From assembly GCA_002716945.1 (NCBI GenBank), contig PBCF01000002.1, positions 62,001-126,000 of the forward strand: 64,000 nucleotides of DNA, read 5' to 3'. The translations under genes and the position numbers were made by a program. The notes below the pieces were generated by a model. That model made no database searches and had not been told where the DNA came from. It saw only the letters and a list, made by a program, of their open reading frames with translations. The DNA is from Gammaproteobacteria bacterium (GTDB lineage: Bacteria; Pseudomonadota; Gammaproteobacteria; GCA-002705445; GCA-002716945). Each line of letters begins with the position of its first letter. Position 1 is the first letter of the stretch. Below are positions 55,557 through 64,000 of this stretch, piece by piece.

Positions 55557-56057
55557 TTATTTCAAGGAATCTAAAACAGAATTATAATCAGGTTCGTCCG
55601 TAATTTCATTGACAAGTTGTGTATATATAACATTATTTTCTTTATTGATAGCAATCACCGCTCTTGCTGTTATACCAGCTAAAGGACCATCTTCAATTAA
55701 TACGCCATAGTCTTTTGCAAAATTTCTAGATCGCATCATTGATAGGGGGGTAATATTATCTAGATTTTCTGATGAACAAAATCTTTTCATAGCAAATGGT
55801 AAATCTGCCGATACAGCTAATATTACCGTTTGATCGATATCAGATGCTTTTTGATTAAATAGTTTAGTTGACTTCTGACATACAGGGGTATCTAAACTTG
55901 GTATTATATTAAGGATTATATTTTTCTTTTCAAAATCTTTTAGAGATACATTATTAAGTTCAGAATTGACCAATATAAAATCAGGTGCTGATTCACCTAC
56001 TTTTGGTAAATCGCCAATTGTATGAATTTCATTTCCTTGTAATGTAATCGTAGCCAT
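55557..56057 (-). CDS. tpx: Thiol peroxidase
   Basis: A 166-residue atypical 2-Cys peroxiredoxin. Peroxidatic Cys is in PSLDTPVCQKSTKLF, resolving Cys in MKRFCSSENLDN. I start at ATG 56057 (MATITLQGNEIHTIGDLPKVG in two parts: MATITLQGNEI, then LPKVGESAPDF), the usual family start; the longer frame from 56096 adds an unlikely extension. It reduces peroxides using thioredoxin. It lies 4 bases upstream of the symporter gene on the same strand, and divergent from rlmE. Confidence 0.94.
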   Translation of the reverse strand: MATITLQGNEIHTIGDLPKVGESAPDFILVNSELNNVSLKDFEKKNIILNIIPSLDTPVCQKSTKLFNQKASDIDQTVILAVSADLPFAMKRFCSSENLDNITPLSMMRSRNFAKDYGVLIEDGPLAGITARAVIAINKENNVIYTQLVNEITDEPDYNSVLDSLK

Positions 56058-56127
56058 ATTCGCTATTATATTAACAATCTTGTCTAACCTATTCAATCAC
56101 AATTAACAATGTTATACTTTTACAGAA

Positions 56128-56739
56128 ATGTCAAAAACCAAAAAAACAGCTAATTGGTTTTCTAAACACACAAAAGATCCTTATGTAAAAAAGTCTCAAA
56201 AGGATAAATATCGATCAAGAGCAGTTTATAAATTAATAGAGATAGATAAAAAATTTAGAATACTTAATCATTGTGGCTCTGTCTTAGATTTGGGTTCTGC
56301 TCCAGGATCATGGTTACAATATTTGCAAGAATTTAAGAATATTTCTAATGTTATTGGAGTTGATATTTTAGATATAGAATCAATTCCAGGAGTCAAATTT
56401 TTCAGAGAAGATATAAATAACCCAAATTTATATAAGTTATTAAGTGAAAATGATATAAAAACAGACCTTGTTTTATCAGATATTGCCCCCAGTATTACTG
56501 GTATAGTTGATATAGATCAAAGTAACTTTGAAAATACTGCAAAATCAGTAATGGAATGTTGCAGATCTATGCTAAAAGATGGAGGCGCCTTGATTATGAA
56601 GTATTTTTTGGGGAGTAGTTTTGATGAGTTAAATTTATTACTCAAAAGAAACTTTACAAAGGTTAATGTTTTTAAACCAACGTCATCAAAAAAAAGCAGC
56701 AAAGAAATATACTTTGTTTGTAAAGGGTTTCAATCCTGA
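56128..56739 (+). CDS. rlmE: 23S rRNA (uridine-2552-2'-O)-methyltransferase
   Basis: A 203-residue RrmJ/FtsJ protein for ribosome 50S maturation. The K-D-K-E tetrad is visible: Lys in KYRSRAVYKLIEIDKKFRI, Asp in LVLSDIAPSITGI, Lys in ALIMKYFLGSS, Glu in SSKEIYFVCKGF. SAM binding is VLDLGSAPGSWLQYL. It is followed by ftsH, the classical heat-shock pair, though ftsH also has its own promoter here. Confidence 0.95.
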   Translation: MSKTKKTANWFSKHTKDPYVKKSQKDKYRSRAVYKLIEIDKKFRILNHCGSVLDLGSAPGSWLQYLQEFKNISNVIGVDILDIESIPGVKFFREDINNPNLYKLLSENDIKTDLVLSDIAPSITGIVDIDQSNFENTAKSVMECCRSMLKDGGALIMKYFLGSSFDELNLLLKRNFTKVNVFKPTSSKKSSKEIYFVCKGFQS

Positions 56740-56761
56740 TATGATGGTATTAGAGCTTGGT

Positions 56762-56790
56762 TTGACAATACTATTCCATCAATTTAGAAT
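56762..56790 (+). promoter_or_regulatory. ftsH promoter
   Basis: TTGACA (56762-56767, perfect) and TAGAAT (56785-56790) have an ideal 17-base spacer, 27 bases before the ftsH ATG. An overlapping heat-shock-like pair (GCTTGG ... CCATCA) is conceivable but poor. Confidence 0.7.
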
Positions 56791-56816
56791 AGTTCTAATT
56801 AATAAGTAAAAATTTT

Positions 56817-58715
56817 ATGGGCGAATTAGTAAAAAACTTAGTTATTTGGACAATAGTAGCAGTAGTTATTATGTCATTGTTCTCAGGAATCAGTGGTAGA
56901 AATACAGCTGTGGACGAATACAATTATACTCAATTTATGCAGCAAGTTCAGACTGGGCAAGTTGAAGAAGTTACTATTAGTGGCAAAGAAATTATTGGAA
57001 CTCTTAAATCAGGTCAAGCATTTACAACTTACAGCCCTGAGATGGATAATTCTGCTTTAGTAGGAGAATTATTAAATAGTAAAGTAAAAATCAATGGTAA
57101 AGCGCCTGAAAAACAATCATTTTTATCTCAAATATTTTTACATTGGTTTCCTTTTTTATTGTTAATTGGTGTTTGGATATTTTTTATGAGACAAATGCAA
57201 GGAGGCGGTGGAACACGTGGAGCTATGTCTTTTGGTAAAAGCAAAGCCAAAATGCAAACGGAAGATCAAGTAAAAGTAACTTTCAATGATGTAGCAGGTG
57301 TTGAAGAAGCAAAAGAAGAAGTGAAAGAACTTGTTGATTTCTTAAAGGATCCAGCAAAATTTCAAAATCTGGGTGGAAAAATACCCCGTGGTGTATTAAT
57401 GGTAGGTTCACCTGGAACTGGTAAAACATTGTTGGCTAGAGCTATTGCTGGCGAAGCAAAGGTACCATTTTTTACAATCTCAGGTTCTGATTTTGTTGAA
57501 ATGTTCGTTGGTGTCGGAGCATCAAGAGTTAGAGATATGTTTGAGCAAGCTAAAAAGCATTCTCCATGTATAATTTTTATTGATGAAATTGATGCTGTTG
57601 GTAGACATCGTGGTGCTGGATTAGGCGGTGGCCATGATGAAAGAGAACAAACGCTTAATCAGTTACTTGTTGAAATGGATGGGTTCGAAGGAAATGAAGG
57701 AGTCATTGTTATTGCTGCAACAAACAGACCTGATGTATTAGATCCAGCTTTGTTACGACCAGGTAGATTTGATAGACAGGTTGTAGTGCCTTTACCAGAT
57801 ATTCGTGGCAGAGAACAAATCCTCAAAGTGCATATAAGAAAAATTCCAATTGCAAATGATGTTAAACCAAAAATTTTAGCTAGAGGCACACCTGGCTTTT
57901 CTGGAGCAGATCTTGCGAACCTTGCTAATGAAGCTGCATTATTTGCTGCAAGAGCCAATAAAAAAATGGTTGATATGGAAGATTTTGAAAAAGCTAAAGA
58001 CAAAATTATGATGGGTGGCGAAAGAAAATCTATGGTGATGAATGATGACGAGAAAAAACTTACCGCTTATCATGAAGCTGGCCATGCAATTGTTGGCAGG
58101 TTGGTTCCAGATCATGATCCTGTTTATAAAGTAAGTATTATTCCAAGAGGAAGGGCTCTTGGAGTGACAATGTTCTTGCCAGAGGAAGATAGATACAGTA
58201 ACAGTAAGCAAAGAATAAACAGTATGATTGCTGCTTTGTTTGGTGGTAGGGTTGCAGAAGAATTAATTTTTGGATCGGATGCAGTTACTACTGGTGCATC
58301 AAATGATATTGAGCGTGCAACTGATCTTGCAAGAAGCATGGTAACAAAATGGGGTCTTTCTGATAAAATGGGACCATTAGCGTACAATGAGGAACAGAAT
58401 GAAGTCTTTTTGGGTAAGTCAGTTTCTCAGCAAAAAAAAGTTTCTGATGAAACTGCCCATTCTATTGATTCGGAAATAAGAAAAATCATAGATGTTCAAT
58501 ACAAACGTGCCACAAAACTAATTAAAGATAATCTTGATAAAATGCATATTATGGCAGAGGCATTAATAAAATATGAAACTATAGATAGTAAACAAATCGA
58601 TCAGATTATGAATGGTAAGGCGCCTGGAGCTCCTGAAAACTGGTCTGATGATGATTCAACTGGGGGCGTCACACCTCCGTCAAAAGAAAACCCGGCTACA
58701 ACACCGGCATCATAA
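56817..58715 (+). CDS. ftsH: ATP-dependent zinc metalloprotease FtsH
   Basis: A 632-residue membrane AAA+ protease. Two N-terminal helices (about 6-24 and 100-122) flank a periplasmic domain. Walker [19 protein letters not shown] begins near residue 197, the pore motif is [16 protein letters not shown], the second region of homology [19 protein letters not shown], and the zinc site HEAGH at 419-423. It degrades membrane proteins and, in E. coli, LpxC and sigma-32. The C-terminus is a low-complexity tail. Confidence 0.97.
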   Translation: MGELVKNLVIWTIVAVVIMSLFSGISGRNTAVDEYNYTQFMQQVQTGQVEEVTISGKEIIGTLKSGQAFTTYSPEMDNSALVGELLNSKVKINGKAPEKQSFLSQIFLHWFPFLLLIGVWIFFMRQMQGGGGTRGAMSFGKSKAKMQTEDQVKVTFNDVAGVEEAKEEVKELVDFLKDPAKFQNLGGKIPRGVLMVGSPGTGKTLLARAIAGEAKVPFFTISGSDFVEMFVGVGASRVRDMFEQAKKHSPCIIFIDEIDAVGRHRGAGLGGGHDEREQTLNQLLVEMDGFEGNEGVIVIAATNRPDVLDPALLRPGRFDRQVVVPLPDIRGREQILKVHIRKIPIANDVKPKILARGTPGFSGADLANLANEAALFAARANKKMVDMEDFEKAKDKIMMGGERKSMVMNDDEKKLTAYHEAGHAIVGRLVPDHDPVYKVSIIPRGRALGVTMFLPEEDRYSNSKQRINSMIAALFGGRVAEELIFGSDAVTTGASNDIERATDLARSMVTKWGLSDKMGPLAYNEEQNEVFLGKSVSQQKKVSDETAHSIDSEIRKIIDVQYKRATKLIKDNLDKMHIMAEALIKYETIDSKQIDQIMNGKAPGAPENWSDDDSTGGVTPPSKENPATTPAS

Positions 58716-58784
58716 AATCTTTTTTAATATAGTAGTTTTAATCTTATGTTAATATGTAAGATACGATATATCTGGGTTTAAATA

Positions 58785-59621
58785 TTGAAGTGGATTAATG
58801 ATTTCAAGTACCATACTTTAAGTAAAATTAAAGATATTAATGGTCTTCGGTTATATAAAGTTGGTAATAAAAACATACCATCGGTCACAACTATTCTTGA
58901 TCAGACTAAATCTAGTAAAGACAAAGAAAGCTTGCTTAGATGGCGTAAAAATGTTGGTGAAAAAGAAGCTGACAAAATTATCAGAAAAAGCTTATTAAGA
59001 GGCACAAGGATGCATTCATTTATTGAAAAATATTTAGTTAATTTAAAACCCAAAACAATTAATCCGCAAATTTCATTAAATTTAGATATTAATAATGATG
59101 AGAAAGCACAACCAGAAGTTATATCTCCACTAATGGATGAACAATTAATGGCAGATAAAATAATATTTAAAGGATTGAATAAATACGGAGAAATCAAAAA
59201 TCTACAAGAAATATGGGGTAATGAAGTAAATCTTTTTTATGATTCATCTTTACTTCAATTTGCAGGCACATGTGATTTATGTGGTATTTACGAGGACCGT
59301 CAATCTATTATAGATTTTAAATCTTCAGGAAAAGAAAAGAAAATTGAACATTGTGAAGATTATTTTTTACAGACAGCAGCATATGCTATTGCACATGATT
59401 ATTTATATAAAACACAAATAACTCAAGCGGTATTATTAATATGCACACCACCACCACAACTTTTATTTACACGATATTTAATTAAAGATAGCGAGCTTGA
59501 GAATTATAAAAAAAGTTTTTTAGAAAGAGTAAAACAATACAATATATTAACTAACAACAATCCAGTAAATAATAAAAAATCTCAAGGAATTTTGAATGAG
59601 TCTGATTTTAACATCAAATAA
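58785..59621 (+). CDS. PD-(D/E)XK nuclease, MGME1-like
   Basis: A 278-residue RecB-type exonuclease-like protein. The order of motifs is SVTTILDQTKSSKDKESLLRW, GTRMHSFIEKYL, ELQWGNEV-type EIWGNEVNLFYDSSLLQFAGTCDLCGIY, IIDFKSSGKE (the Asp-X-Lys active core: DFKSS), and YFLQTAAYAIAHDYLY. This arrangement resembles mitochondrial MGME1 and phage-type exonucleases that trim single-stranded flaps. The start is TTG 58785, right after an in-frame TAA, with no strong ribosome site. It overlaps folP by 26 bases. Base use is like its neighbours, so there is no clear sign of recent transfer. Confidence 0.75.
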   Translation: MKWINDFKYHTLSKIKDINGLRLYKVGNKNIPSVTTILDQTKSSKDKESLLRWRKNVGEKEADKIIRKSLLRGTRMHSFIEKYLVNLKPKTINPQISLNLDINNDEKAQPEVISPLMDEQLMADKIIFKGLNKYGEIKNLQEIWGNEVNLFYDSSLLQFAGTCDLCGIYEDRQSIIDFKSSGKEKKIEHCEDYFLQTAAYAIAHDYLYKTQITQAVLLICTPPPQLLFTRYLIKDSELENYKKSFLERVKQYNILTNNNPVNNKKSQGILNESDFNIK

Positions 59622-60402
59622 GAAACCTATAATTATGGGCATCTTAAATGTTACTCCTGATTCTTTTTTTGATGGTGGATTGTATTTAAAAAAATCTAAA
59701 GCATTAAAACGTGTTAAAAAAATGATAAATGATGGTGTTGATATTATTGATATTGGCGCAGAATCATCGAGACCCGGTTCATTGCAAATATCATCTGATG
59801 AAGAAATTGCTAGACTATCACCTATTATCAGAGAGATTAGAAATTATACCGATATACCAATCTCAATAGACACTAGAAAATCAGATGTTATAGAAGAATT
59901 ATTAAAATATAAAATTCAATTAATAAATGATATTTCATCATTAAGTGATATAAACTTAATACCACTAATAAAAAAGCACAATCTTTTTATATGCCTGATG
60001 CACATGCAAGGTAATCCAGCTACAATGCAAAACAACCCAAAATATAAAAACATAATTACAGACATTTCTGCTTTTTTTAAGAAAAAACTTAACTTATGTA
60101 TCAAAAATAAAATTAAAAAGGATCGTATCATTATTGATCCTGGTTTTGGTTTTGGAAAGACATTAAACCACAATTATCAAATATTAAAAAATTTAGAACA
60201 TTTTAAGAAAATACATAAAAATTTACTAATAGGAATATCAAGAAAAAGCATGATAGGAGATTTATTAAAAAAAGATCCAGAAGATAGATTATATGGAACT
60301 TTAACTGCAACAATTTTGTCTATTAAAAATGGAGCTAGTATTATCAGAACCCATGATGTTAGACAAACTAAGTTATTATTAGATATGAAACCGGTATTTT
60401 AA
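59596..60402 (+). CDS. folP: Dihydropteroate synthase
   Basis: A 268-residue TIM-barrel enzyme joining p-aminobenzoate to pterin pyrophosphate in folate synthesis; sulfonamide target. MGILNVTPDSFFDGGLYL, DIIDIGAESSRPGS, ISIDTRKSDV, INDISSL, LMHMQGNPATMQ, DPGFGFGKTLNHNY and GISRKSMIGDLL are all present. It sits in the classical ftsH-folP-glmM order, apart from the inserted nuclease gene. Confidence 0.96.
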   Translation: MSLILTSNKKPIIMGILNVTPDSFFDGGLYLKKSKALKRVKKMINDGVDIIDIGAESSRPGSLQISSDEEIARLSPIIREIRNYTDIPISIDTRKSDVIEELLKYKIQLINDISSLSDINLIPLIKKHNLFICLMHMQGNPATMQNNPKYKNIITDISAFFKKKLNLCIKNKIKKDRIIIDPGFGFGKTLNHNYQILKNLEHFKKIHKNLLIGISRKSMIGDLLKKDPEDRLYGTLTATILSIKNGASIIRTHDVRQTKLLLDMKPVF

Positions 60403-60407
60403 ATCAA

Positions 60408-61781
60408 ATGATATTATTTGGAACGGATGGCATAAGAGGAAAATTTGGTAAATTTCCTTTAATTGAAAATGAAATTAGGAAAATTGGTTATTCTATAGCT
60501 TCTATATTATTTCCTGATAAACCAGGCACTATTTACATTTCTAATGATGGTAGGGCGTCGGCTGATGATATTGAGACTGCCTTAATCGATGGAATTAATA
60601 CACATGGATCTAAGACTATTTCTCTAGGAATGTTACATACTCCTGCATTGAGTGTAATTGTGAACACTTTGCAAGATAATTTATCTGCAGGCATACAAAT
60701 TACAGCTTCACACAATCCTTATCATGATAATGGTATAAAAATATTTAATTGTGATGGGCTTAAGATTTCCAGTAAATTAGAAAAAGATATAGAAGAATCT
60801 TTTGGAAAAACTTCAAATATTAAAAAATTAAAAAAAACTATTCAAAATTTAACCAATAGATCTGAAGAAAAAAAATACATAAAAATGGTACGAGATTATT
60901 TTGATAAGAAAATTAAAAAAATTAATGTAAATCAAAATAAAAATATTTGTGTATTGATTGATTGCGCGAATGGCGCTACTTCAAAAATCATTAATAAGAT
61001 TTTTGACAACAGCTGTTATAAGATAATTACTATTTTCGACAAACCTAACGGAAAAAATATTAATTATAACTGCGGATCAACAAACCCTCAATTTATAAGT
61101 AATTATATAAATCATTTTAATACAACAAATAATACAAAAATTGATTTAGGTGTTGCTTTTGATGGTGATGGTGATAGAGCTATTTTTGTAACTAAAACTG
61201 GTAAAATTATTGATGGTGATGAAATTTTATTTGTACTGTCAAAATATAAAAAGGAACATGAAAATTATCATCAATCTGTTGTTGGTACGAATATGACTAA
61301 TTTTGGAATACAATCTGAATACAAAAAATCTGAAATAGATTTTATTAAAACAGATGTTGGTGATAAATATGTACTTGAAGGCATGTTTAAGCATAATGCT
61401 CAAATAGGTGGAGAATCATCTGGACATATTATTATTTCAGACTTTATTGATATACCTGTTGGTGATAGTATTCTAACACTCATTAATATCCTATATATTT
61501 TATATGTTTTAGAAATTTCTTTAGATAATCTCGTTAAAAATATAAAAAAAACACCAAGTAAATTAATAAATATACCGGTTAAAGATAAATTAAAATTTAT
61601 GAAAAATAAGCACAATAAGGAAATTACTAATATTTTAGAATCTAAAATTAAAGGTCATGGCAGGATTCTGTTAAGATCGTCAGGAACTGAAAATTTAATT
61701 AGATTATTAGTTGAACACCCAGATGAAAAACAAATAGATTCTCTTATAGATTATTTTTGTGATAATATTATTAAGACATAA
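60408..61781 (+). CDS. glmM: Phosphoglucosamine mutase
   Basis: A 457-residue alpha-D-phosphohexomutase converting glucosamine-6-P to glucosamine-1-P for UDP-GlcNAc. Start LFGTDGIRGKFGKFPL; the phosphoserine loop QITASHNPYHDNGIK; the metal loop AFDGDGDRAIF; sugar loop IGGESSGHI; and C-terminal LLRSSGTENLIRLLVE. It feeds MurA encoded at 39811-41073. No glmS is in the window. Confidence 0.96.
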   Translation: MILFGTDGIRGKFGKFPLIENEIRKIGYSIASILFPDKPGTIYISNDGRASADDIETALIDGINTHGSKTISLGMLHTPALSVIVNTLQDNLSAGIQITASHNPYHDNGIKIFNCDGLKISSKLEKDIEESFGKTSNIKKLKKTIQNLTNRSEEKKYIKMVRDYFDKKIKKINVNQNKNICVLIDCANGATSKIINKIFDNSCYKIITIFDKPNGKNINYNCGSTNPQFISNYINHFNTTNNTKIDLGVAFDGDGDRAIFVTKTGKIIDGDEILFVLSKYKKEHENYHQSVVGTNMTNFGIQSEYKKSEIDFIKTDVGDKYVLEGMFKHNAQIGGESSGHIIISDFIDIPVGDSILTLINILYILYVLEISLDNLVKNIKKTPSKLINIPVKDKLKFMKNKHNKEITNILESKIKGHGRILLRSSGTENLIRLLVEHPDEKQIDSLIDYFCDNIIKT

Positions 61782-61784
61782 ACT

Positions 61785-62558
61785 ATGAATAGAAAAATAA
61801 TCATTGCTGCTAATTGGAAACAAAACGGCACATCAAAATCTTTAAATAAGCTGGCTTCTAGTATCATAAAAGGTATAAACAAAACAACAAGAAAATGTGA
61901 AATAGTTTTATTACCTCCATCAATATATGTAAATGAGATTAAAAAATTATTAGAAACAAAAAAACCATACAATGTTTTTTTAGGAATACAAAATATTTCT
62001 CCATATAATAATGGAGCTTATACAGGAGAAATATCTATTAGTATGGCTAAAGAATTGCAATGTAAATTCTGTATCATAGGACATTCTGAAAGACGTATCA
62101 TATTCAATGAAGATCAAATATCTCTTGCAAAAAAACTTACTCTTGCCATTGAAAATCAAGTGAAAGCTATTTATTGTGTTGGAGAAACTTTATCAGAATT
62201 CCGGAAAAACATGACTAAAAAAATTATAAATAATCAATTAAAACAAGGATTAGATAGATCTTTAAAATTACTTCGAAAAAATCCAGAAAAATTAATAATT
62301 GCTTACGAGCCAGTCTGGGCTATTGGGACTGGTAAAAACGCAAGTGAAAAAGATATAGTTAATACCCACAAATATATAAGGAAAATTTTATTTTCAATGT
62401 TTGGGACTTTATCTGAAAAGATTAGAATTATTTATGGTGGTAGTGTAAATAATAAAAACGCCAATACTATACTTAATTTAAATGATGTAGATGGTGTTCT
62501 AGTAGGGGGAGCCTCATTAAATGCTAAAAAATTTGTTGAAATTTGTTCATCAATCTGA
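61785..62558 (+). CDS. tpiA: Triosephosphate isomerase
   Basis: A 257-residue TIM. Lys of AANWKQNGTSK, His of CIIGHSERRIIF, Glu of IAYEPVWAIGTGKN and the YGGSVNNKNA phosphate loop are intact. It starts 3 bases after glmM and is followed by secG 12 bases later, the standard order. Confidence 0.96.
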   Translation: MNRKIIIAANWKQNGTSKSLNKLASSIIKGINKTTRKCEIVLLPPSIYVNEIKKLLETKKPYNVFLGIQNISPYNNGAYTGEISISMAKELQCKFCIIGHSERRIIFNEDQISLAKKLTLAIENQVKAIYCVGETLSEFRKNMTKKIINNQLKQGLDRSLKLLRKNPEKLIIAYEPVWAIGTGKNASEKDIVNTHKYIRKILFSMFGTLSEKIRIIYGGSVNNKNANTILNLNDVDGVLVGGASLNAKKFVEICSSI

Positions 62559-62570
62559 GTAAATAATGTC

Positions 62571-62894
62571 ATGCAAACTATAATCTTAAGCATACATATA
62601 ATTCTTGCGATATCGCTTATAATATTGATACTCGTTCAACATGGCAAGGGAGCTGATGCCGGAGCTGCTTTTGGAGCCGGTGCTTCATCAACTGTTTTTG
62701 GAGCACGTGGCAATGCCACATTTTTAACTAAAATAACAACACTTATAGCTTTAGTATTTTTTGTAACAAGTTTATCATTGGCATATTTTGCATCAAACAA
62801 ACCATCTACTGAAAGCAGTATTATTGATAGTCAACTAGAAACTGAACAACAAAATAAAAAATTATCTAACGATAAAATTAAAGATCTTCCATAA
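62571..62894 (+). CDS. secG: Protein translocase subunit SecG
   Basis: A 107-residue inner-membrane subunit of SecYEG. Two helices (about 3-22 and 54-72) flank the conserved loop QHGKGADAGAAFGAGASSTVFG. The C-terminal tail is charged. It is followed by tRNA-Leu, typical of gamma- and betaproteobacteria. Confidence 0.94.
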   Translation: MQTIILSIHIILAISLIILILVQHGKGADAGAAFGAGASSTVFGARGNATFLTKITTLIALVFFVTSLSLAYFASNKPSTESSIIDSQLETEQQNKKLSNDKIKDLP

Positions 62895-62898
62895 TTTT

Positions 62899-62980
62899 GC
62901 CGATGTGGTGGAATTGGTAGACACGCTGTCTTGAGGGGGCAGTGGCGCAAGTCGTGCCGGTTCGAGTCCGGCCATCGGCA
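62899..62980 (+). tRNA. tRNA-Leu (anticodon GAG)
   Basis: An 82-base class II tRNA. The acceptor stem pairs GCCGATG with CATCGGC, with discriminator A at 62980. The anticodon stem CTGTC/GGCAG encloses loop TTGAGGG, giving anticodon GAG at 62933-62935 (reads CUC/CUU). A long variable arm (GTGGCGCAAGTCGTG region) and the T arm CCGGTTCGAGTCCGG complete it. The 3' CCA is not encoded; TTT follows. Confidence 0.96.
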
Positions 62981-62982
62981 TT

Positions 62983-63564
62983 TTACGGAACAATCCAATC
63001 ACCGACGAATGAATTCTCTTTATTAAAAGATACACGTCTATGACCAGAACTAGATAAATATAACCACTCTATACTTTGTATATTTATATTTATTAATGAA
63101 AAATTTTTATTAGCTTTATTTTCTGTATTTTTCTTAATGCTCTTTGGGTTTTTTATACGTGTACCAGGTTTTTCATCATACATATAACAATCACGCGCAT
63201 CCTGACTCATATTCTTCCAAATTGTATGACAGATATCTACATCATTAAAAATTAAAGCCTGGCCAGAGATTCTAATTTGTATTTTTTTATTTTTGCTATA
63301 AAAAAGTCCTTCTACATTCGAGTTTTCTTTGATTTCATTAATTTTATTAGAATAATTATTTGTATGAAAAGAAATAGATAACTCTTTTTTGCTACAACTT
63401 CTTAACACTACTGTTCTAACTGCACTTCTTTTACCGTCGGTTGTTGCTAGAGCGAATGTGTGAAAGTCAGAAGATCTATTATTTACTCCTTCAACTAAAC
63501 TTCGCCAGATTGTCTCGTAAATAATATTGATTTCATTATAGTGTTTAGGGTTTTCTTTTAACAT
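62983..63564 (-). CDS. PNPOx-like FMN-binding protein (Alr4036 type)
   Basis: A 193-residue split-barrel flavin protein of the pyridoxamine 5'-phosphate oxidase superfamily, Alr4036-like branch. Visible are WRSLVEGVNNRSSDFHTFAL, TDGKRSAVRTVVLRS, SISFHTNNYSNKINEI and QIRISGQALIF, ending SSGHRRVSFNKEN. It lacks the canonical PdxH C-terminal residues, so vitamin B6 oxidation should not be assumed. Convergent with the tRNA, 2 bases apart. Confidence 0.85.
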   Translation of the reverse strand: MLKENPKHYNEINIIYETIWRSLVEGVNNRSSDFHTFALATTDGKRSAVRTVVLRSCSKKELSISFHTNNYSNKINEIKENSNVEGLFYSKNKKIQIRISGQALIFNDVDICHTIWKNMSQDARDCYMYDEKPGTRIKNPKSIKKNTENKANKNFSLININIQSIEWLYLSSSGHRRVSFNKENSFVGDWIVP

Positions 63565-63714
63565 TTTTTTGTCAGTTCAATTAAGTAATATATTATTCAA
63601 AAATTTTTTAAAAAGATATTAAAAAACGTTTATAAAATAGCCATATCAAAGGATACAATAGCATAATATAGTATGTCTGAGCTTATTAGGATATACTTAT
63701 GATAGGAGAAATGA

Positions 63715-64000
63715 ATGCTGATAGAATACCTTCCAATACTAATTTTTTTAGTATTCGCATTAATCTTTGCCTCATTAATGATAAGTGTGGGGTTCGCTGC
63801 TGGACCTAGTAATCCTGATTCAGAAAAAAACTCTCCTTATGAGTGTGGCTTTGATCCTTTTGAAGATTCTAGAATGAAATTTGATGTTAGATATTATTTA
63901 GTTGCAATCTTATTTATAATATTTGATTTAGAAATAGCTTTTTTATTTCCTTGGGCTGTTGTCATTCATGAAATTGGTTTAACTGGACTCTTAGCCATGG
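63715..64000 (+). CDS. nuoA: NADH-quinone oxidoreductase subunit A, N-terminal part
   Basis: The first 95 residues of NuoA, cut by the window end. [20 protein letters not shown] is the first helix; the diagnostic [24 protein letters not shown] loop (in two parts: [20 protein letters not shown], then [19 protein letters not shown]) follows. ATG 63715 has TAGGAG 6 bases upstream; the earlier ATG at 63711 is out of frame. It should open the Complex I operon. Confidence 0.96.
   Translation, partial: MLIEYLPILIFLVFALIFASLMISVGFAAGPSNPDSEKNSPYECGFDPFEDSRMKFDVRYYLVAILFIIFDLEIAFLFPWAVVIHEIGLTGLLAM

Noticed and set aside
56754-56784. Sigma-32 (heat-shock) promoter for ftsH
   Set aside because: GCTTGG and CCATCA are weak matches, while a near-perfect sigma-70 promoter overlaps the same bases.
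1-64000. CRISPR arrays, insertion sequences, prophage, toxin-antitoxin or defence islands
   Set aside because: No regular repeats, transposase, integrase, phage structural or defence genes were seen; gene content and base use are uniform core-genome.

Overview
The window is ordinary, very gene-dense, AT-rich bacterial chromosome. I see no insertion sequence, prophage, integron, CRISPR array or rRNA operon. The organism is Gram-negative: it has LptB/LptC, KdsC/KdsD, MlaA/MlaC, a porin and a TonB-dependent receptor. Conserved neighbourhoods point to a Gammaproteobacterium: kdsD-kdsC-lptC-lptB-rpoN-ptsN, petABC-sspA, rlmE-ftsH-folP-glmM-tpiA-secG-tRNA-Leu-nuoA, and ampD-ampE. Genes that overlap or abut, low GC and short leaders suggest a streamlined, probably aquatic, lineage. 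A marine group such as SUP05/Arctic96BD-19 relatives is a guess and not demonstrated.

Layout, left to right. 1-4.7 kb: the end of mgtE, then a class Ia ribonucleotide reductase operon (nrdA, a small membrane protein, nrdB) behind a promoter with a perfect DnaA box and two NrdR-like boxes. 4.7-8.8 kb (minus): a vitamin B12 module (cobalamin riboswitch, btuB, DUF6580 membrane protein) preceded by a YadGH-type ABC exporter. 8.9-13.4 kb: malyl-CoA lyase and malate-CoA ligase (mcl-mtkA-mtkB), tightly followed by tatD and queH. 13.4-23.2 kb: housekeeping genes (ampDE, rnd, ilvD, LON-domain protein, msrB, mpl, methyltransferase, grxD, asnB). 23.3-25.1 kb: an orphan PuuD-like membrane protein and a porin, sharing a bidirectional terminator. 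25.3-27.3 kb: argD-argF.

27.3-35.8 kb is one long minus-strand operon running caxA-like, kdsD, kdsC, lptC, lptB, rpoN, ptsN, a stand-alone RapZ C-terminal domain, EIIA-Man, HPr, EI. It joins Kdo/LPS transport, sigma-54 and a regulatory-looking PTS with no sugar permease in the window. 35.9-39.8 kb: mlaA, mlaC and an RND/MMPL-type exporter. 39.8-44.1 kb: murA-hisG-aroG-hisD. 44.1-49.9 kb: degS, the cytochrome bc1 operon with sspA, diaA and rsmI. 49.9-54.3 kb: carAB behind a terminator that looks like an attenuator. 54.3-64 kb: dicarboxylate symporter, tpx, rlmE, ftsH, an MGME1-like nuclease, folP, glmM, tpiA, secG, tRNA-Leu(GAG), a PNPOx-like protein and the start of nuoA.

No gene-free stretch exceeds 300 bases. 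I found no clearly new multi-gene system. The most interesting items are the B12 uptake unit with a candidate inner-membrane partner, the small protein between nrdA and nrdB, the RapZ C-terminal domain without its ATPase half, an LptC carrying an LptA-like tail with no separate lptA, the MGME1-like nuclease between ftsH and folP, and the carA leader.
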